A DNA stretch of 37,745 nucleotides from Gammaproteobacteria bacterium (GCA_030428835.1 JAUIEP010000031.1:1-37745); one strand, 5' to 3'. Positions 14,497 to 23,955 are shown, numbered from the stretch's first letter. Numbers and translations are program-made. The notes: generated from the sequence alone by a model not told the origin.

Positions 14497-16443
14497 TTGC
14501 TACCTGATCGCGCAATGCCTGCCTTTGATGAAGACACAGCCCTTCGCCATATCCTGAACGGCACCGCAGGTGAGACCGGTGCACTCTTCTTCAGGGCCCT
14601 CGTCAGCAACCTGGCCACCGCCTTCGATACCGATTTCGCCTGGATAACCGAGTTCCTACCCGAGACGCAGACGCTGAAGGCACTGGCCTTTTACCAGGAC
14701 GGTGAATTTGCGGACGGCTTCGAGTATGCCCTTCACGGCACCCCCTGCGAGCCCGTCATACAGGGCAAGAGCATCGTCCATCACCCCAGCGAGGTGCAGT
14801 CGCACTACCCCGAGGACCCCGATCTGCAAGAGCTCGGCATGGTCAGCTATCTCGGTATTCCGCTGCTCGCCAACGACGGCGCCGTGCTGGGCCACATGGC
14901 CATCATGGACAGGAAGACCATGCCCGAGGAGCCCAGGGGCGTTGATGTCTTCCGTATATTTGCCGCGCGGGCAACCGCGGAGTTGAATCGCCTGCGGGCC
15001 GAGAAGGTGATAACGGACCAACAGCGTGAGCAGGCGCGGTTGAGCCGCCAGTTGCAGCAGGCAGTGGATGACCTCGCCGTCAGCGAGGGCCGCTTTCGCG
15101 ACCTGTTCGACGAGGCGCCTATCGCCTATGTGAATGAAGGACTGGACTCGCGATTCATTCGCGCCAACAAGACCGCGCTCAAGATACTGGGTATCGCGCC
15201 CGGGGAGGCGGAGGGCTTTCTCGGCCGCTCCCTCGTGCCCGAGAAGAGCGACGCGCAACAAAGAGTCACGGACGCGCTGGACACGATCAATCGCGGTCTC
15301 GACGCCGACAGTGTCGTCCTCGAGCTGCGTCGCCACGACAACGGGGCGCCGGTCTGGGTGCAGTGGTGGTCCAAGCCGGACCCCAGCGGTGAATTCACGC
15401 GCACGATGTTCGTCGATATTACCGACCGGGTGCTGCTGGAACAGGAAAACAGCGCACTGCAGAAGCACAATGCCTACCTGCAGGAGGAACTGGACCGGGA
15501 GGCGCCGCGCGGCATCGTGGGCGGCAGCGCCGCCATGAGGAGCGTGCTCGCGGACATCGAGCAGGTCGCGACGACCGATGCCAGTGTGTTGATCCTCGGC
15601 GAAACGGGCACCGGCAAGGAGGTGGCCGCCAGGGCGGTCCACGAGGCCAGCGCGCGCGCGGGCAACCCGCTTATCAAGGTCAATTGCGGCGCTCTTCCCG
15701 AGTCGCTCATCGAGAGTGAATTGTTCGGGCACGAGAAGGGCGCGTTCACCGGCGCGACGACGAAACGCGAGGGGCGCTTTTCCCTGGCCGACGGCGGTAC
15801 GATTTTCCTCGATGAAATCGGTGACCTGCCGTTCCAGCTACAGGTCAAACTGCTGCGCGTGCTGCAGGAAGGCGAGTTTGAACCACTGGGCAGCGCCACC
15901 ACGCGCAGGGTGGACGTGCGCGTGATCGCGGCAACCAACAGGGATCTGTTTGAGCTGGTGCAGGACGGCGAGTTTCGCGAGGACCTTTACTATCGCCTGG
16001 CGGTGTTTCCCATACACCTGCCGCCCCTGCGGGAACGGCTGGAAGATTTACCGGATCTCGCGAGCGCGTTCGCGAGGGAGTTCGCGCGGCGCCTCAACAA
16101 AGCGGTCGAGCCGTTTTCCGAGGAGGAGTTGTCGCAGTTGGCCGGTTACGCCTGGCCCGGCAATATTCGAGAGTTGCAGAATGTCATCGAACGCGCGCTG
16201 ATCACGTCGGACTCCGGCAGGCTCAACCTGCATCGCGCCCTGCCCGCAAGCCCGGCCAGCCTGCCGGGTGACGGCGTGAAGACCGCGTCCGAAATCGAGC
16301 AGATAGAGCGGGAAAATGTGCTGCGGGCGTTGCAGCAGTCGGGCTGGAAGATTTCCGGTGAGGCCGGCGCGGCCGAGCTGTTGGGCGTAAAGCCGACCAC
16401 GCTGACCTCCCGCCTGAAAGCGCTGAATATCAAGCGGCCCTAG
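14497..16443 (+). CDS. GAF-PAS sigma-54-dependent transcriptional activator
   Basis: The 648-residue FhlA/NtrC-type regulator has a GAF domain (about 25-165, with [22 protein letters not shown]), a helical linker, a PAS domain (about 195-312) and an AAA+ domain with Walker A GETGTGKE (368-375), canonical GAFTGA (415-420) and Walker B GGTIFLDE (433-440). A C-terminal Fis-type helix-turn-helix ends [17 protein letters not shown]. The start may be the TTG at 14497, which has GAGGCGGAA upstream, or the ATG at 14515. It is divergent from the EGKCG-peptide operon, which has a sigma-54 promoter, so it is the obvious candidate regulator. The GAF and PAS domains should sense a small molecule or redox state directly, since there is no receiver domain. 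Confidence 0.92.
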   Translation: MLPDRAMPAFDEDTALRHILNGTAGETGALFFRALVSNLATAFDTDFAWITEFLPETQTLKALAFYQDGEFADGFEYALHGTPCEPVIQGKSIVHHPSEVQSHYPEDPDLQELGMVSYLGIPLLANDGAVLGHMAIMDRKTMPEEPRGVDVFRIFAARATAELNRLRAEKVITDQQREQARLSRQLQQAVDDLAVSEGRFRDLFDEAPIAYVNEGLDSRFIRANKTALKILGIAPGEAEGFLGRSLVPEKSDAQQRVTDALDTINRGLDADSVVLELRRHDNGAPVWVQWWSKPDPSGEFTRTMFVDITDRVLLEQENSALQKHNAYLQEELDREAPRGIVGGSAAMRSVLADIEQVATTDASVLILGETGTGKEVAARAVHEASARAGNPLIKVNCGALPESLIESELFGHEKGAFTGATTKREGRFSLADGGTIFLDEIGDLPFQLQVKLLRVLQEGEFEPLGSATTRRVDVRVIAATNRDLFELVQDGEFREDLYYRLAVFPIHLPPLRERLEDLPDLASAFAREFARRLNKAVEPFSEEELSQLAGYAWPGNIRELQNVIERALITSDSGRLNLHRALPASPASLPGDGVKTASEIEQIERENVLRALQQSGWKISGEAGAAELLGVKPTTLTSRLKALNIKRP

Positions 16444-16707
16444 GTTGCCGGAAACCTGTCAATCGGCGTTCGACAGCGTGTGCGAATGGCTTATACTGAC
16501 GTTCTATCAGGCAGTAATCGGTACAAGATCGAGTTTTCATGTACGACCCCGCAAATGTCCGGGGCGACCTTCGCCGCCGTTGTTCCCGACACCGTTTTAA
16601 CGGCCTCGCTCGAGCACTGCGCTTATCCCCCGTTACATGCGAGACCAGCGGTTTTGCCTGAGTCGCCCGAGACTACTCCAAACGGACTGAGTCCCGAAGC
16701 ACACCTG

Positions 16708-18051
16708 ATGCGGCGGTTCCTGGTCTGGACCAGCATCGCGTTGTCTGCGGCGGAGTTGCTGGTCTTCATCCTGTGGGTCATGTACAGCACCCGCACGGCG
16801 CTGGTGATGCTCGTGGTCATCCCGGTCGGCGGCCTGGCGACCCTCGGCTACGCCTACCGCCTGGCCGGGCAGAACCGTGTCGACGCCGCGGTGTTCGTCT
16901 TTTCCGGGCTGATCTGGATCATCAGCCTGATCGCGGGAGCGGCGCGCGGCGGAGGGCTGTTGTCGGTGGCGGCGCTGCTGGCCCTCGCGCCGGTCGTCGT
17001 GGGTGTCGCCTACTCGTCGCGCATCGCCATACTGCGCATCATCCTGATCTCGGTGGCCGTGTGCGCCGCGGCCTCGCTGCTCAACACTTTCGATAACCTG
17101 ATGCCCACGCAGATCACCGAGACGAGCGTACGCTGGGTGGAGGGCATCGTCGCGACGACCTTCGTCGCCCTGTTCTCCTTCTCGCTCTGGCACTCGGCGT
17201 CCCGGCTGCGCGAAATGCTGGAGCAGATGCAGGAGACGAACCGTGCCCTGGCAGAGTCGGAGCGCAGCCTCGAGCGCAAGGTCGAGGAGCGGACCCAGCG
17301 GCTGCAGGACGAACTGCAGGTGGCGGCGCAGTACGTTCGTTCGCTGCTGCCGCCGCCGATCTCCAACGACCGCGGCGTGTCCGTGCACTGGATTTACGAG
17401 CCCTCGGCCGAGCTCGGCGGCGACGCCTTTACCTACCTGCACCTCGACGCTGAACACGACGCCCTGGCGCTGCTCGACGTGTGCGGGCACGGCGTGGGCG
17501 CCGCGCTGCACGGCGTGGCCGCAATCCAGGCCCTGCGTTCGCGGCGGCTTCCCGGTATCGACCTGCGCGACCCCGAGCGCGTCGTCGCCGCGATGAACGA
17601 CGCCTTTCCCATGGAGGAGCACGGCGACCTGTTCTTCTCGCTCTGGTACGGCGTACTCAACCGCTCGTCGCGCACCCTGCGCTACGTGAGCGCCGGGCAC
17701 CCGCCGGCACTGCTCATCGAGCAGGATGCATCGGGCTCGCCGCGGGTGCAGGAACTGCACACGGACGGGCCGCTGATCGGCATCCTGCCGGGCGTGGCCT
17801 ATGCGAGCGCCAAGGTGCAACTCCGTCCCGAGTGTGAGCTGATTGTCTTCTCCGACGGCGCCTACGAGCTGCCGCAACCCTCCGGCGCCATGCTGCCCTG
17901 GCCCGACTTCGTCGGCGCGGTGGCGAAGGGGCCGGAGGGGCACCCGCTGCGGCCGAGCGAGATACTCGAATTCGCGCGCAGCAAGATGGGGCGCGAACGT
18001 CTCGACGACGACTTCTCGGTGGTCAATGTGAGCTTCCGCAGCGCCGCCTGA
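16708..18051 (+). CDS. Membrane PP2C/SpoIIE-type serine phosphatase (RsbU-like)
   Basis: The frame is open from 16480, but the ATG at 16708 is preferred because it lies just before the first membrane helix; the ribosome site is weak, so the start is uncertain. From there about 447 residues: six hydrophobic helices in the first 165 residues, a coiled coil (LEQMQETNRALAESERSLERKVEERTQRLQDELQ) and a SpoIIE/PP2C domain. The metal-binding motifs are visible: ELGGDAF, LLDVCGHGVGAAL, SAGHPPALL, LIVFSDGAYE and DDDFSVVNV. Such phosphatases dephosphorylate a STAS-domain antagonist. Here a STAS gene and an anti-sigma kinase gene lie immediately downstream in convergent orientation, completing a partner-switching set. 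The membrane part is likely the sensor. Confidence 0.88.
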   Translation: MRRFLVWTSIALSAAELLVFILWVMYSTRTALVMLVVIPVGGLATLGYAYRLAGQNRVDAAVFVFSGLIWIISLIAGAARGGGLLSVAALLALAPVVVGVAYSSRIAILRIILISVAVCAAASLLNTFDNLMPTQITETSVRWVEGIVATTFVALFSFSLWHSASRLREMLEQMQETNRALAESERSLERKVEERTQRLQDELQVAAQYVRSLLPPPISNDRGVSVHWIYEPSAELGGDAFTYLHLDAEHDALALLDVCGHGVGAALHGVAAIQALRSRRLPGIDLRDPERVVAAMNDAFPMEEHGDLFFSLWYGVLNRSSRTLRYVSAGHPPALLIEQDASGSPRVQELHTDGPLIGILPGVAYASAKVQLRPECELIVFSDGAYELPQPSGAMLPWPDFVGAVAKGPEGHPLRPSEILEFARSKMGRERLDDDFSVVNVSFRSAA

Positions 18052-18063
18052 CGGCGCCGGAGC

Positions 18064-18405
18064 TCAACCCTCGCTCGCGAGTTTCTGCGCGGTCGCCTCG
18101 TCTTCCGCGATCAGCAGCAACCGGCTCAGGCCGGCGACGTCGAGCGCGGCCCGCACCGCGTCCTGGGGTTCGAGCAGTACCAGTTTCTGTTCCCTGCTGC
18201 GCAGGGCACGCGCGGCCGTAACGAACATGCGCATGCCGAGGGAGGCGAGGAAGGGCACGCCCCGTAAATCCACCACCACGGATTGTGGCGCGTCCGACGT
18301 CGCCGTCGCGAACTCGGACTCAATCGCTTCCGTTCCTTCGAGATCGAGCCGGCCTGTCAGCCGCAGTACCCTGATCCCGCCTTTTTCACTGAGTTCCAAC
18401 TGCAT
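18064..18405 (-). CDS. STAS-domain anti-sigma factor antagonist
   Basis: The 113-residue protein is a single STAS domain of normal length. The pattern VVDLRGVPFLASLGMRMFVTAARALR contains the conserved serine (in LASLG) that partner kinases phosphorylate. A GGGGA ribosome site precedes the ATG. It is the last gene of a three-gene operon behind the glutaminase and the anti-sigma kinase, and it converges with the PP2C gene 12 bases away. In the usual scheme the kinase phosphorylates it, the PP2C enzyme dephosphorylates it, and the free form sequesters the kinase. Confidence 0.9.
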   Translation of the reverse strand: MQLELSEKGGIRVLRLTGRLDLEGTEAIESEFATATSDAPQSVVVDLRGVPFLASLGMRMFVTAARALRSREQKLVLLEPQDAVRAALDVAGLSRLLLIAEDEATAQKLASEG

Positions 18406-18438
18406 TGTTCACATTCCCCAGGACGTCCCGTCCATCAT

Positions 18439-18909
18439 TTAGAGGGCGATCTCCATGTCGAGGCGGTTGAAGCCGTCTTCCCGACGATAATCCAGGCGAT
18501 CGACAATGCCGCGGATGATTCCGATGCCCAGCCCGCCCGGCTCGAGGTCGTCGAGCGAGTCGGGCAGGGAGGGCGCCTCGCGCGCGGTCGGATCGAACGG
18601 TCGACCCCGGTCCCGCACCACGGCGTGGATAGACCCGTCGCGGCATTCGATGGTCAGCCAGATACTGTCGTCGTCCGGCGGCGGATCGCCGAAGGCGTAG
18701 AAGACGACATTGGTCACCGCCTCCTCGAGCGCGAGCGCCAGCGCGTTCGCGACGCGCGGTTCCAGCGACTGTGCGCTGGCGAATTCCTCGACCGCCGCGG
18801 CGAGCCGTCGCAACTCCTGCTTCGACCGGGCGAGTTGCAGTTCGATGCCGGAACTTTCACCTTGCGCTGTCATCGCGATGGCCCAATCGTCATTGCCGTA
18901 CCCGTGCAC
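18439..18909 (-). CDS. RsbW-like anti-sigma/serine kinase (HATPase)
   Basis: The product is up to 156 residues from a GTG at 18909; an ATG at 18873 is an equally possible start (144 residues), and neither has a clear ribosome site. It is a GHKL-type ATPase domain alone: N-box ALEEAVTNVVFYAF, G1 motif VVRDRGRPFDPT, and G2-like GGLGIGIIRGIVD. These are the features of RsbW/SpoIIAB-type kinases that phosphorylate STAS antagonists and bind a regulatory partner. The gene lies between the glutaminase and STAS genes on one transcript. No sigma factor gene is in the window, so its target is elsewhere or is not a sigma factor. Confidence 0.88.
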   Translation of the reverse strand: MHGYGNDDWAIAMTAQGESSGIELQLARSKQELRRLAAAVEEFASAQSLEPRVANALALALEEAVTNVVFYAFGDPPPDDDSIWLTIECRDGSIHAVVRDRGRPFDPTAREAPSLPDSLDDLEPGGLGIGIIRGIVDRLDYRREDGFNRLDMEIAL

Positions 18910-18963
18910 TGTCGAATTATCGCTGCCATAGGTAATCCAGTGTCTGCGGACTTGTGTTTGTCA

Positions 18964-20001
18964 TTATGCCTGCGGTGCGCCGAGCAGGGCACTCACGTAG
19001 CTTGAGCCTATGTTCGAGCACTCGAACGCGTGCAGGCCCAGTTCCTCGCCGAGATCCTTGAAGGCCGCCACCCCGCGCACGGAGTTGTCCTTGGCGTCGA
19101 GCCGCGGCGAGAAGGAGCCGACCGCGAGCTGCCGGTTCACCACCCCGACGACGCCGCCACCCACGCCGCTCTTGGCGGGAATGCCCACGTCGTAAGCCCA
19201 GTGCCCGGAGTAGTCGTACATGCCGCACGTGAACATCACCGCCAGCGTGTTGCGCACCGCGGTGAGGTCGAACACCTGCCGGCCGGTAATCGGGTTCTCG
19301 CCGATGTGCGAGAGCGTCGCACCCATACAGGCGAGGTCGCAGGCAGTCACGAGGATGGAGCACTGGCGGAAGTAGGCGTCGAGCACGGCGTCGACATCGC
19401 CATCGATGGCGCCGACATTGTGCAGGAGGTGGGCGATGGCGCGGTTGCGGTGCCCGGTGTCGCTCTCCGAGCGGTACACGGCTTCATCCAGCTCGAGGCG
19501 CCGGCCGGCGGCGGCGGACAGCCGTTCCAGGATGAGTTCGAAGGCATGGCCGCCGGTGGCCTGGTGGATGATCGCCGTGGCGGTGATGGCGCCGGCATTC
19601 ACCATCGGGTTGAAGGGGCGGTTGGTGTGCGGGTCAAACACGATCGCGTTGAAGGCGTCGCCGCTGGGCTCCACGCCGACCCGCTCGAGTACCGCGTCGC
19701 GCCCGACGAGTTCCAGTGCGATGCAGTAGACGAAGGCCTTCGAGACCGACTGGATGGTGAAGGGCAGTTCGGCATCGGCCGTTGCGATCAGCCGGCCGTC
19801 GACCGTGGCGATGGCCAGGCCGAAGGGGTCGGGCTCGACCGCCGCCAGCTCGGGGATGTAGTCCGCGAGCGCCCCCTGCCGGTTCGGCAGGTGCCGGGCG
19901 CGGGTGGCCTCGAGGATTTCACCCAGCGGCCCCGTGTCCGCCAGGGTGGGGGCGGGCCTGGGCTCCGCAACCGGGTACCGTTCTTCAGCCGACAGCGTCA
20001 T
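18964..20001 (-). CDS. glsA: Glutaminase (GlsA family)
   Basis: The start is taken at the ATG at 20001 because GAGGTG lies just before it; an upstream in-frame start at 20031 would place that site inside the gene. The 345-residue protein matches beta-lactamase-fold glutaminases: the nucleophile motif TIQSVSKAF (Ser85, Lys88), FNPMVNAGAITA, the Tyr in MYDYSGHWAYDVGIPAKSGVGGGV, and the C-terminal SPRLDAKDNSVRG. It hydrolyses glutamine to glutamate and ammonia. It is slightly longer than the usual 300-310 residues at the N-terminus. It is the first gene of an operon with an anti-sigma kinase and STAS protein, suggesting its activity or expression is tied to that signalling set. Confidence 0.92.
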   Translation of the reverse strand: MTLSAEERYPVAEPRPAPTLADTGPLGEILEATRARHLPNRQGALADYIPELAAVEPDPFGLAIATVDGRLIATADAELPFTIQSVSKAFVYCIALELVGRDAVLERVGVEPSGDAFNAIVFDPHTNRPFNPMVNAGAITATAIIHQATGGHAFELILERLSAAAGRRLELDEAVYRSESDTGHRNRAIAHLLHNVGAIDGDVDAVLDAYFRQCSILVTACDLACMGATLSHIGENPITGRQVFDLTAVRNTLAVMFTCGMYDYSGHWAYDVGIPAKSGVGGGVVGVVNRQLAVGSFSPRLDAKDNSVRGVAAFKDLGEELGLHAFECSNIGSSYVSALLGAPQA

Positions 20002-20288
20002 CTCATCACCTCGTTGCCATCCGTTGACCAATGGGCGGGGACTCGAGCGAGACCCTCCGCCGCCACGGCTGTCGTGGCGGGTACGGAACTTTCAGCGGGC
20101 GACTGGCAGGCTGCCAAACGAGACGTGTCGCGAGGTTCCCGTCTATTCAGGTGCGGGACTTCTGTCCATTTGACAGTAAGGCGAACCCAATATCAAGCGG
20201 GATATCGGGTCGCCGCTTGCGCGGGCGGTCGCGAGATGCCGGACGAGGGGCTGGCCGCGGCGGCAAAGTGGTATTCTTGTTCCCGCCT

Positions 20289-21080
20289 ATGAATCGCATC
20301 GGACAACTGCTCTCGGGCTTCCTCGAGAAACCGCTGTCGCAGCCGCCGCCCTTCGAGTCGCTGGAGCCGGCGCTGCTGCAGGCTTCCCTGCGCCCCGGCG
20401 ATGTCCTGCTTGTCGAGGGCAACAGCCGCATCAGCCTGGCGATCAAGTACCTGACCCAGTCCACCTGGTCGCACGCCGCGTTGTACGTGGGCGATGCGCT
20501 GGTCGGGAAGCGGCCCGGCTCGCCGGCGGGCGCGCTCATCGAGGCGGACCTGCGCCGCGGCGTGATCGTGGTGCCACTGGCCAAGTACGCGATCTTCAAC
20601 ACCCGCATCTGCCGCCCGGTCGGCCTGGCGGACGAGGACCGGCAGAAACTGGTCGACTACATGATCGACAGCCTCGGCAAGCAATACGACCTGCGCAACG
20701 TGTTCGACCTGATGCGCTACCTGCTGCCCCCGCCCCCGGTACCCGTGCGCTGGCGGCGACGCATGTTGGCGCTCGGCTCCGGCGACCCCACCCGGGCGAT
20801 CTGTTCGACGCTGATCGCGCAGGCCTTCCAGTCCGTGCGCTACCCGATCCTGCCGAGCGTGAGCAACGTGTTCTCCCGGGATGAGCACGCCGACCAGCTG
20901 ATGATCAGGGAGTTGTTGCACATCCGGCACCACAGCCTGTATACGCCGCGCGACTTCGACGTATCCCCTTATTTCCAGATCATCAAACCGTCGGTGGAGC
21001 GGGGCTTCGACTACAGGGCGCTGTCCTGGGCTGAGACACAGGCTGAGGCAGAGGCCGAGGCGGGGGCTGCGCCGCCGTGA
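20289..21080 (+). CDS. YiiX/NlpC-P60-like permuted papain-fold hydrolase
   Basis: The start is placed at the ATG at 20289, since residues encoded before it are low-complexity and unlike any domain. The 263-residue protein has the YiiX/permuted papain-like pattern: RPGDVLLVEG, the His in STWSHAALYVG, and the Cys in RAICSTLIAQAF, with a Glu/Asp-rich C-terminal tail of AE repeats. Such enzymes are amidases or acyl-lipid hydrolases that act on peptidoglycan peptides or lipids. There is no signal peptide, so it may be cytoplasmic or membrane-associated. Its stop overlaps the GTG start of the next gene by four bases, so the two are translationally coupled. The substrate is unknown. Confidence 0.8.
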   Translation: MNRIGQLLSGFLEKPLSQPPPFESLEPALLQASLRPGDVLLVEGNSRISLAIKYLTQSTWSHAALYVGDALVGKRPGSPAGALIEADLRRGVIVVPLAKYAIFNTRICRPVGLADEDRQKLVDYMIDSLGKQYDLRNVFDLMRYLLPPPPVPVRWRRRMLALGSGDPTRAICSTLIAQAFQSVRYPILPSVSNVFSRDEHADQLMIRELLHIRHHSLYTPRDFDVSPYFQIIKPSVERGFDYRALSWAETQAEAEAEAGAAPP

Positions 21081-21991
21081 AGTTCGTGTTCCCCATGCCG
21101 CACCTCGTGCGCCTGAAGGCCACGGTGCAGCCCTGGGAGGCGACGGTAACGGGCGCGGACCAGACGCGCATGGCGCGGCGCGCGGACGAACTCGGTTACG
21201 ACATGATCAGCGTGCCGGAACACTTCCTCATTCCACGCGATCACGTGGACCTCTCCGGCCCGCATTACTTCCACGCCGCGGCGGCGCAGGGCTACTTCGC
21301 CGGCGCGACCGAGCGCATCCTCATCAATTCGTCGGTCGCGATCCTGCCGCTGCAGCACCCCGTCGTCACGGCCAAGGCGCTCGCCACGCTCGACTGGCTC
21401 AGCAGCGGGCGCATGGTCGCCACCTTCGGCGTGGGCTGGCTGGAACGGGAGTTCGAACTGCTCGACGTACCCTTCCGCGAGCGCGGCCGCATGGCCGACG
21501 AATACCTCGAGGCCATCATCGCGCTGTGGACGCAGGAGGAGCCCACGTACGAGGGCAGGTATGTCGCCTTCCGTGACGTCGCCTTCGAACCCAAGCCGGT
21601 GCACAAGCCCCACCCGCCGATCTGGATGGGCGGCGACAGCGATGCGGCGCTGCGGCGCGCCGCCCGCTTCGCCTCCGGCTGGTGGCCGTTCCTCACCCCG
21701 GTTGAGGAGATGGCGCAGCGCATCGACTTCATCCGCGCGCAGCCGGGTTTCAGCGGCGCACCCTTCGAGGTGATGTACGGCGTGGGTACGGCGCGGGTGG
21801 GCGAGGGCCATACCGTCAGGGAGGGGCCGGGCGCCGACATGGGCGCGCAGCAGATCGTGGATATCATCGGCCGCTTGCGGGACATGGGTGTGACCTACAC
21901 GTCCGTGCCGATCCCGCCCGCCGAGGGCATCGGGGCCTACCTGGACTACTGCCAGTGGGTGATCGAGGAGATCAGGCCGAAGGTGCAGTAG
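21077..21991 (+). CDS. LLM-class (luciferase-like) flavin/F420 oxidoreductase
   Basis: The 304-residue protein starts at a GTG that overlaps the previous stop (GTGA). It has the luciferase-like TIM-barrel pattern: ADELGYDMISVPEHF, the substrate/flavin loop around LINSSVAILPLQHPVVTAKALATLDWLSSGRMVATFGVGW, and PPIWMGGDSDAALRRAARFASGWWP. This is the common TIGR03619-like F420/FMN-dependent type, although cofactor choice cannot be read from sequence. These enzymes oxidise or hydroxylate small organic substrates. Its coupling to a YiiX-like hydrolase is unusual and gives no clear pathway. Length is normal. Confidence 0.88.
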   Translation: MKFVFPMPHLVRLKATVQPWEATVTGADQTRMARRADELGYDMISVPEHFLIPRDHVDLSGPHYFHAAAAQGYFAGATERILINSSVAILPLQHPVVTAKALATLDWLSSGRMVATFGVGWLEREFELLDVPFRERGRMADEYLEAIIALWTQEEPTYEGRYVAFRDVAFEPKPVHKPHPPIWMGGDSDAALRRAARFASGWWPFLTPVEEMAQRIDFIRAQPGFSGAPFEVMYGVGTARVGEGHTVREGPGADMGAQQIVDIIGRLRDMGVTYTSVPIPPAEGIGAYLDYCQWVIEEIRPKVQ

Positions 21992-22072
21992 CTGCAGCCG
22001 CCCGGCGTCCTGCGGACGTCGCGCCCGGCCCGGGAGCGCCGACGACCCAGCGCATCCGCATGCCTGTGGCAG

Positions 22073-22101
22073 TGGACACGCGGCGCAATAAAGACTATAT
22101 A
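22073..22101 (+). promoter_or_regulatory. Candidate sigma-70 promoter for the VPxP-CTERM-like gene
   Basis: TGGACA (22073-22078) and TATATA (22096-22101) are separated by exactly 17 bases. The predicted start is near 22108, giving a leader of about 50 bases before the ATG at 22159. Judged by eye. Confidence 0.5.
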
Positions 22102-22158
22102 AAAAGTAAGGCCTTGGTGGGCGCGAATGTTTGGCAGGTCGCCGGGAGGTACAGGGCA

Positions 22159-22926
22159 ATGTCTGGAAGGTTCTTACTGGCCTGTGGCTGCCTGTGGCTG
22201 ACGTGCCTCGCCGCGCCGGCGTGGTCCGATGTGATGACCCTGGACCCGGACTACTCGGGCGCCGTGCGCCACACCGTGCGTTCCTATTTCCTGCCGCCGG
22301 ATTTCCCGCCGGTGCCGTCCGAGACGTCCTACCGCAACTACGCGCCGCTGGAGTCGCTCGTGCAGTTCGAGTGGGCAAGCGCCGGTTGCCTGTGCGGCGA
22401 GTTCGCCGAAACCAATGGCTACCTGATCTACGACCTGTCGGGCCTGTTTTTTACCGCGGTCGAGGCGGTCCTGGAACTGGATCTCGATCTCGAGGACTTC
22501 GTCGACCCCAATATCCTGCAGGTCTACCCGGTGAACGACTTCACCCCGGCGTTCCTCATGGGCCTGCCGAGCGGCGGTGTCGGTGGGCTTCCCCTCGCCC
22601 TGGGCGAGGCGCTCTTCAATGACCTGCAGGGCGGCAGCGCCCTGGGCAGCATCGACATCTCCCCGGGCAGCGGCACTTACCAGATCGGCCTGAACGCCGC
22701 CGGGCTGGACCTGGTCAACAACACGGGCGGCCTGCTCGCCCTGGGGTTGCACCACGTGCAGGGCGAGGTCTGGTTCGACGAGATGTTGTTCAACCGCCCG
22801 CCGCGGTTGCTGCTGCGCGCGGCGGTGCCTGTGCCGGGTTCCGCATGGCTGTTGCTGGCCGGGGTGCTCTTTTTGTCCCGCCGTGCTGCGTTGCAACCGC
22901 GGCGAGCGCCCGGCGGACGAAGCTAG
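22159..22926 (+). CDS. Secreted protein with VPxP-CTERM-like sorting signal
   Basis: The ATG at 22159 gives 255 residues with a signal peptide (MSGRFLLACGCLWLTCLAAPAWS). The mature part is acidic and beta-rich, with one Cys pair (GCLCGEF). The C-terminus has the three-part exosortase-type signal: VPVPGS, a hydrophobic helix AWLLLAGVLFL, and a basic SRRAALQPRR tail. This matches the VPLPA/PEP-CTERM class, in which the protein is cut and anchored at the cell surface by an exosortase (EpsH/XrtA type). No exosortase is in the window. It resembles other PEP-CTERM proteins only in architecture; no domain is recognised. The gene overlaps the convergent persulfide dioxygenase gene by four bases at the 3' ends. 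Confidence 0.78.
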   Translation: MSGRFLLACGCLWLTCLAAPAWSDVMTLDPDYSGAVRHTVRSYFLPPDFPPVPSETSYRNYAPLESLVQFEWASAGCLCGEFAETNGYLIYDLSGLFFTAVEAVLELDLDLEDFVDPNILQVYPVNDFTPAFLMGLPSGGVGGLPLALGEALFNDLQGGSALGSIDISPGSGTYQIGLNAAGLDLVNNTGGLLALGLHHVQGEVWFDEMLFNRPPRLLLRAAVPVPGSAWLLLAGVLFLSRRAALQPRRAPGGRS

Positions 22927-23951
22927 AACACCAGCAACCCGCCCTTCAGGTTCGCCACCTTTGAATAGCCCTTGTCCATCAGCATCTTGGTCGCCAGCGC
23001 GGAGCGGCGCCCCGAGCGGCAGAAGGCCACGACAGGGCGCGTATCCGGGACCTCGTCGAGCCGGTCGCCGAGTTCGTCCAGGGGTATGTGCAGCGTGGCG
23101 CGCAGCGCGCACTCGGTGTCGAGTTCGTCGCCCTGTCTCACGTCCAGCAGCGTGACCTCGCCGAGGTTGTCCTCCAGCCAGTCGCGGTCGACCTCGGGAA
23201 TGCCCGCGTAGGTGTAGCGCACGCCCGGCCAGTCGGAGTCCAGCGGGAATTCGCCGCCTTCCGGGCACCCGCTGCGCAGGTTCGCGGGCACCGCCTCGTC
23301 GATCTTCTTGGGGTGCGGCAGTTTCATCGCGTGCATGTATTCCACGAAGTCGCGCTCGCTCGCGCCGCCACCGGCCCGCGTGTTGAACTGGCGCTCCTCG
23401 CCGATCGTGGATTGCAGCCGCCCGTTGTAGTCGTGCGCGGGATACACGATGCAGGCGTCCGGCAGGGCGAAGAGCACCGCGGTGAGTGAGTGATAGAGCG
23501 TTTCGGCGCTGCCCTCCTGGAAATCGCTGCGGCCGCAGCCGCGGATCAGCAGCGCGTCCCCCGTGAACACCATGCTGTCGTCGCCCAGGACGATGCTGAT
23601 GCACCCGTTGGTATGACCGGGAGTCGCCAGGATCTTCAGCGCGATGCTGCCGATTTCCACGCGCTGGCCATCGACCAGCGGCATATCCACGTGTTGCGCG
23701 CCAATCACTTTCGCCGACGCTATCCGGCAGCCGGTCTGCTGCTTCAGCAGCCACGCCGAGGTGATATGGTCCGCGTGGGCATGGGTCTCCATCACCAGGC
23801 TGAGCGTCAGTCCGAGTTCATCGAGCAGCGCGATATCGCGTCGTGCATTTTCAAACACGGGGTCGATCAGCACCGCCTCCCGCGACGCCTCGTCCGCGAG
23901 CAGGTAGGTGTAGGTGGAGGATTCGTTGTCGTAGAGTTGGCGGAAGAGCAT
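22923..23951 (-). CDS. Persulfide dioxygenase-rhodanese fusion (ETHE1-type MBL)
   Basis: The start is at the ATG at 23951, which has AGAGG upstream; an in-frame start at 23993 is less likely. The 342-residue protein has an ETHE1-type metallo-beta-lactamase domain (about 1-230) with THAHADH (56-62), ILATPGHTNGCISI, FTGDALLIRGCGRSDFQEGS and VYPAHDYNG, the mono-iron ligands of persulfide dioxygenases. A rhodanese domain follows (about 245-342) with catalytic Cys311 in AFCRSGRRS. The dioxygenase oxidises glutathione persulfide to sulfite; the rhodanese can combine sulfite and persulfide into thiosulfate. The gene is 4 bases after sulP and completes the sqr-sulP operon, so sulfide can be taken to sulfite or thiosulfate. 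Confidence 0.92.
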   Translation of the reverse strand: MLFRQLYDNESSTYTYLLADEASREAVLIDPVFENARRDIALLDELGLTLSLVMETHAHADHITSAWLLKQQTGCRIASAKVIGAQHVDMPLVDGQRVEIGSIALKILATPGHTNGCISIVLGDDSMVFTGDALLIRGCGRSDFQEGSAETLYHSLTAVLFALPDACIVYPAHDYNGRLQSTIGEERQFNTRAGGGASERDFVEYMHAMKLPHPKKIDEAVPANLRSGCPEGGEFPLDSDWPGVRYTYAGIPEVDRDWLEDNLGEVTLLDVRQGDELDTECALRATLHIPLDELGDRLDEVPDTRPVVAFCRSGRRSALATKMLMDKGYSKVANLKGGLLVF

Positions 23952-23955
23952 GCTG

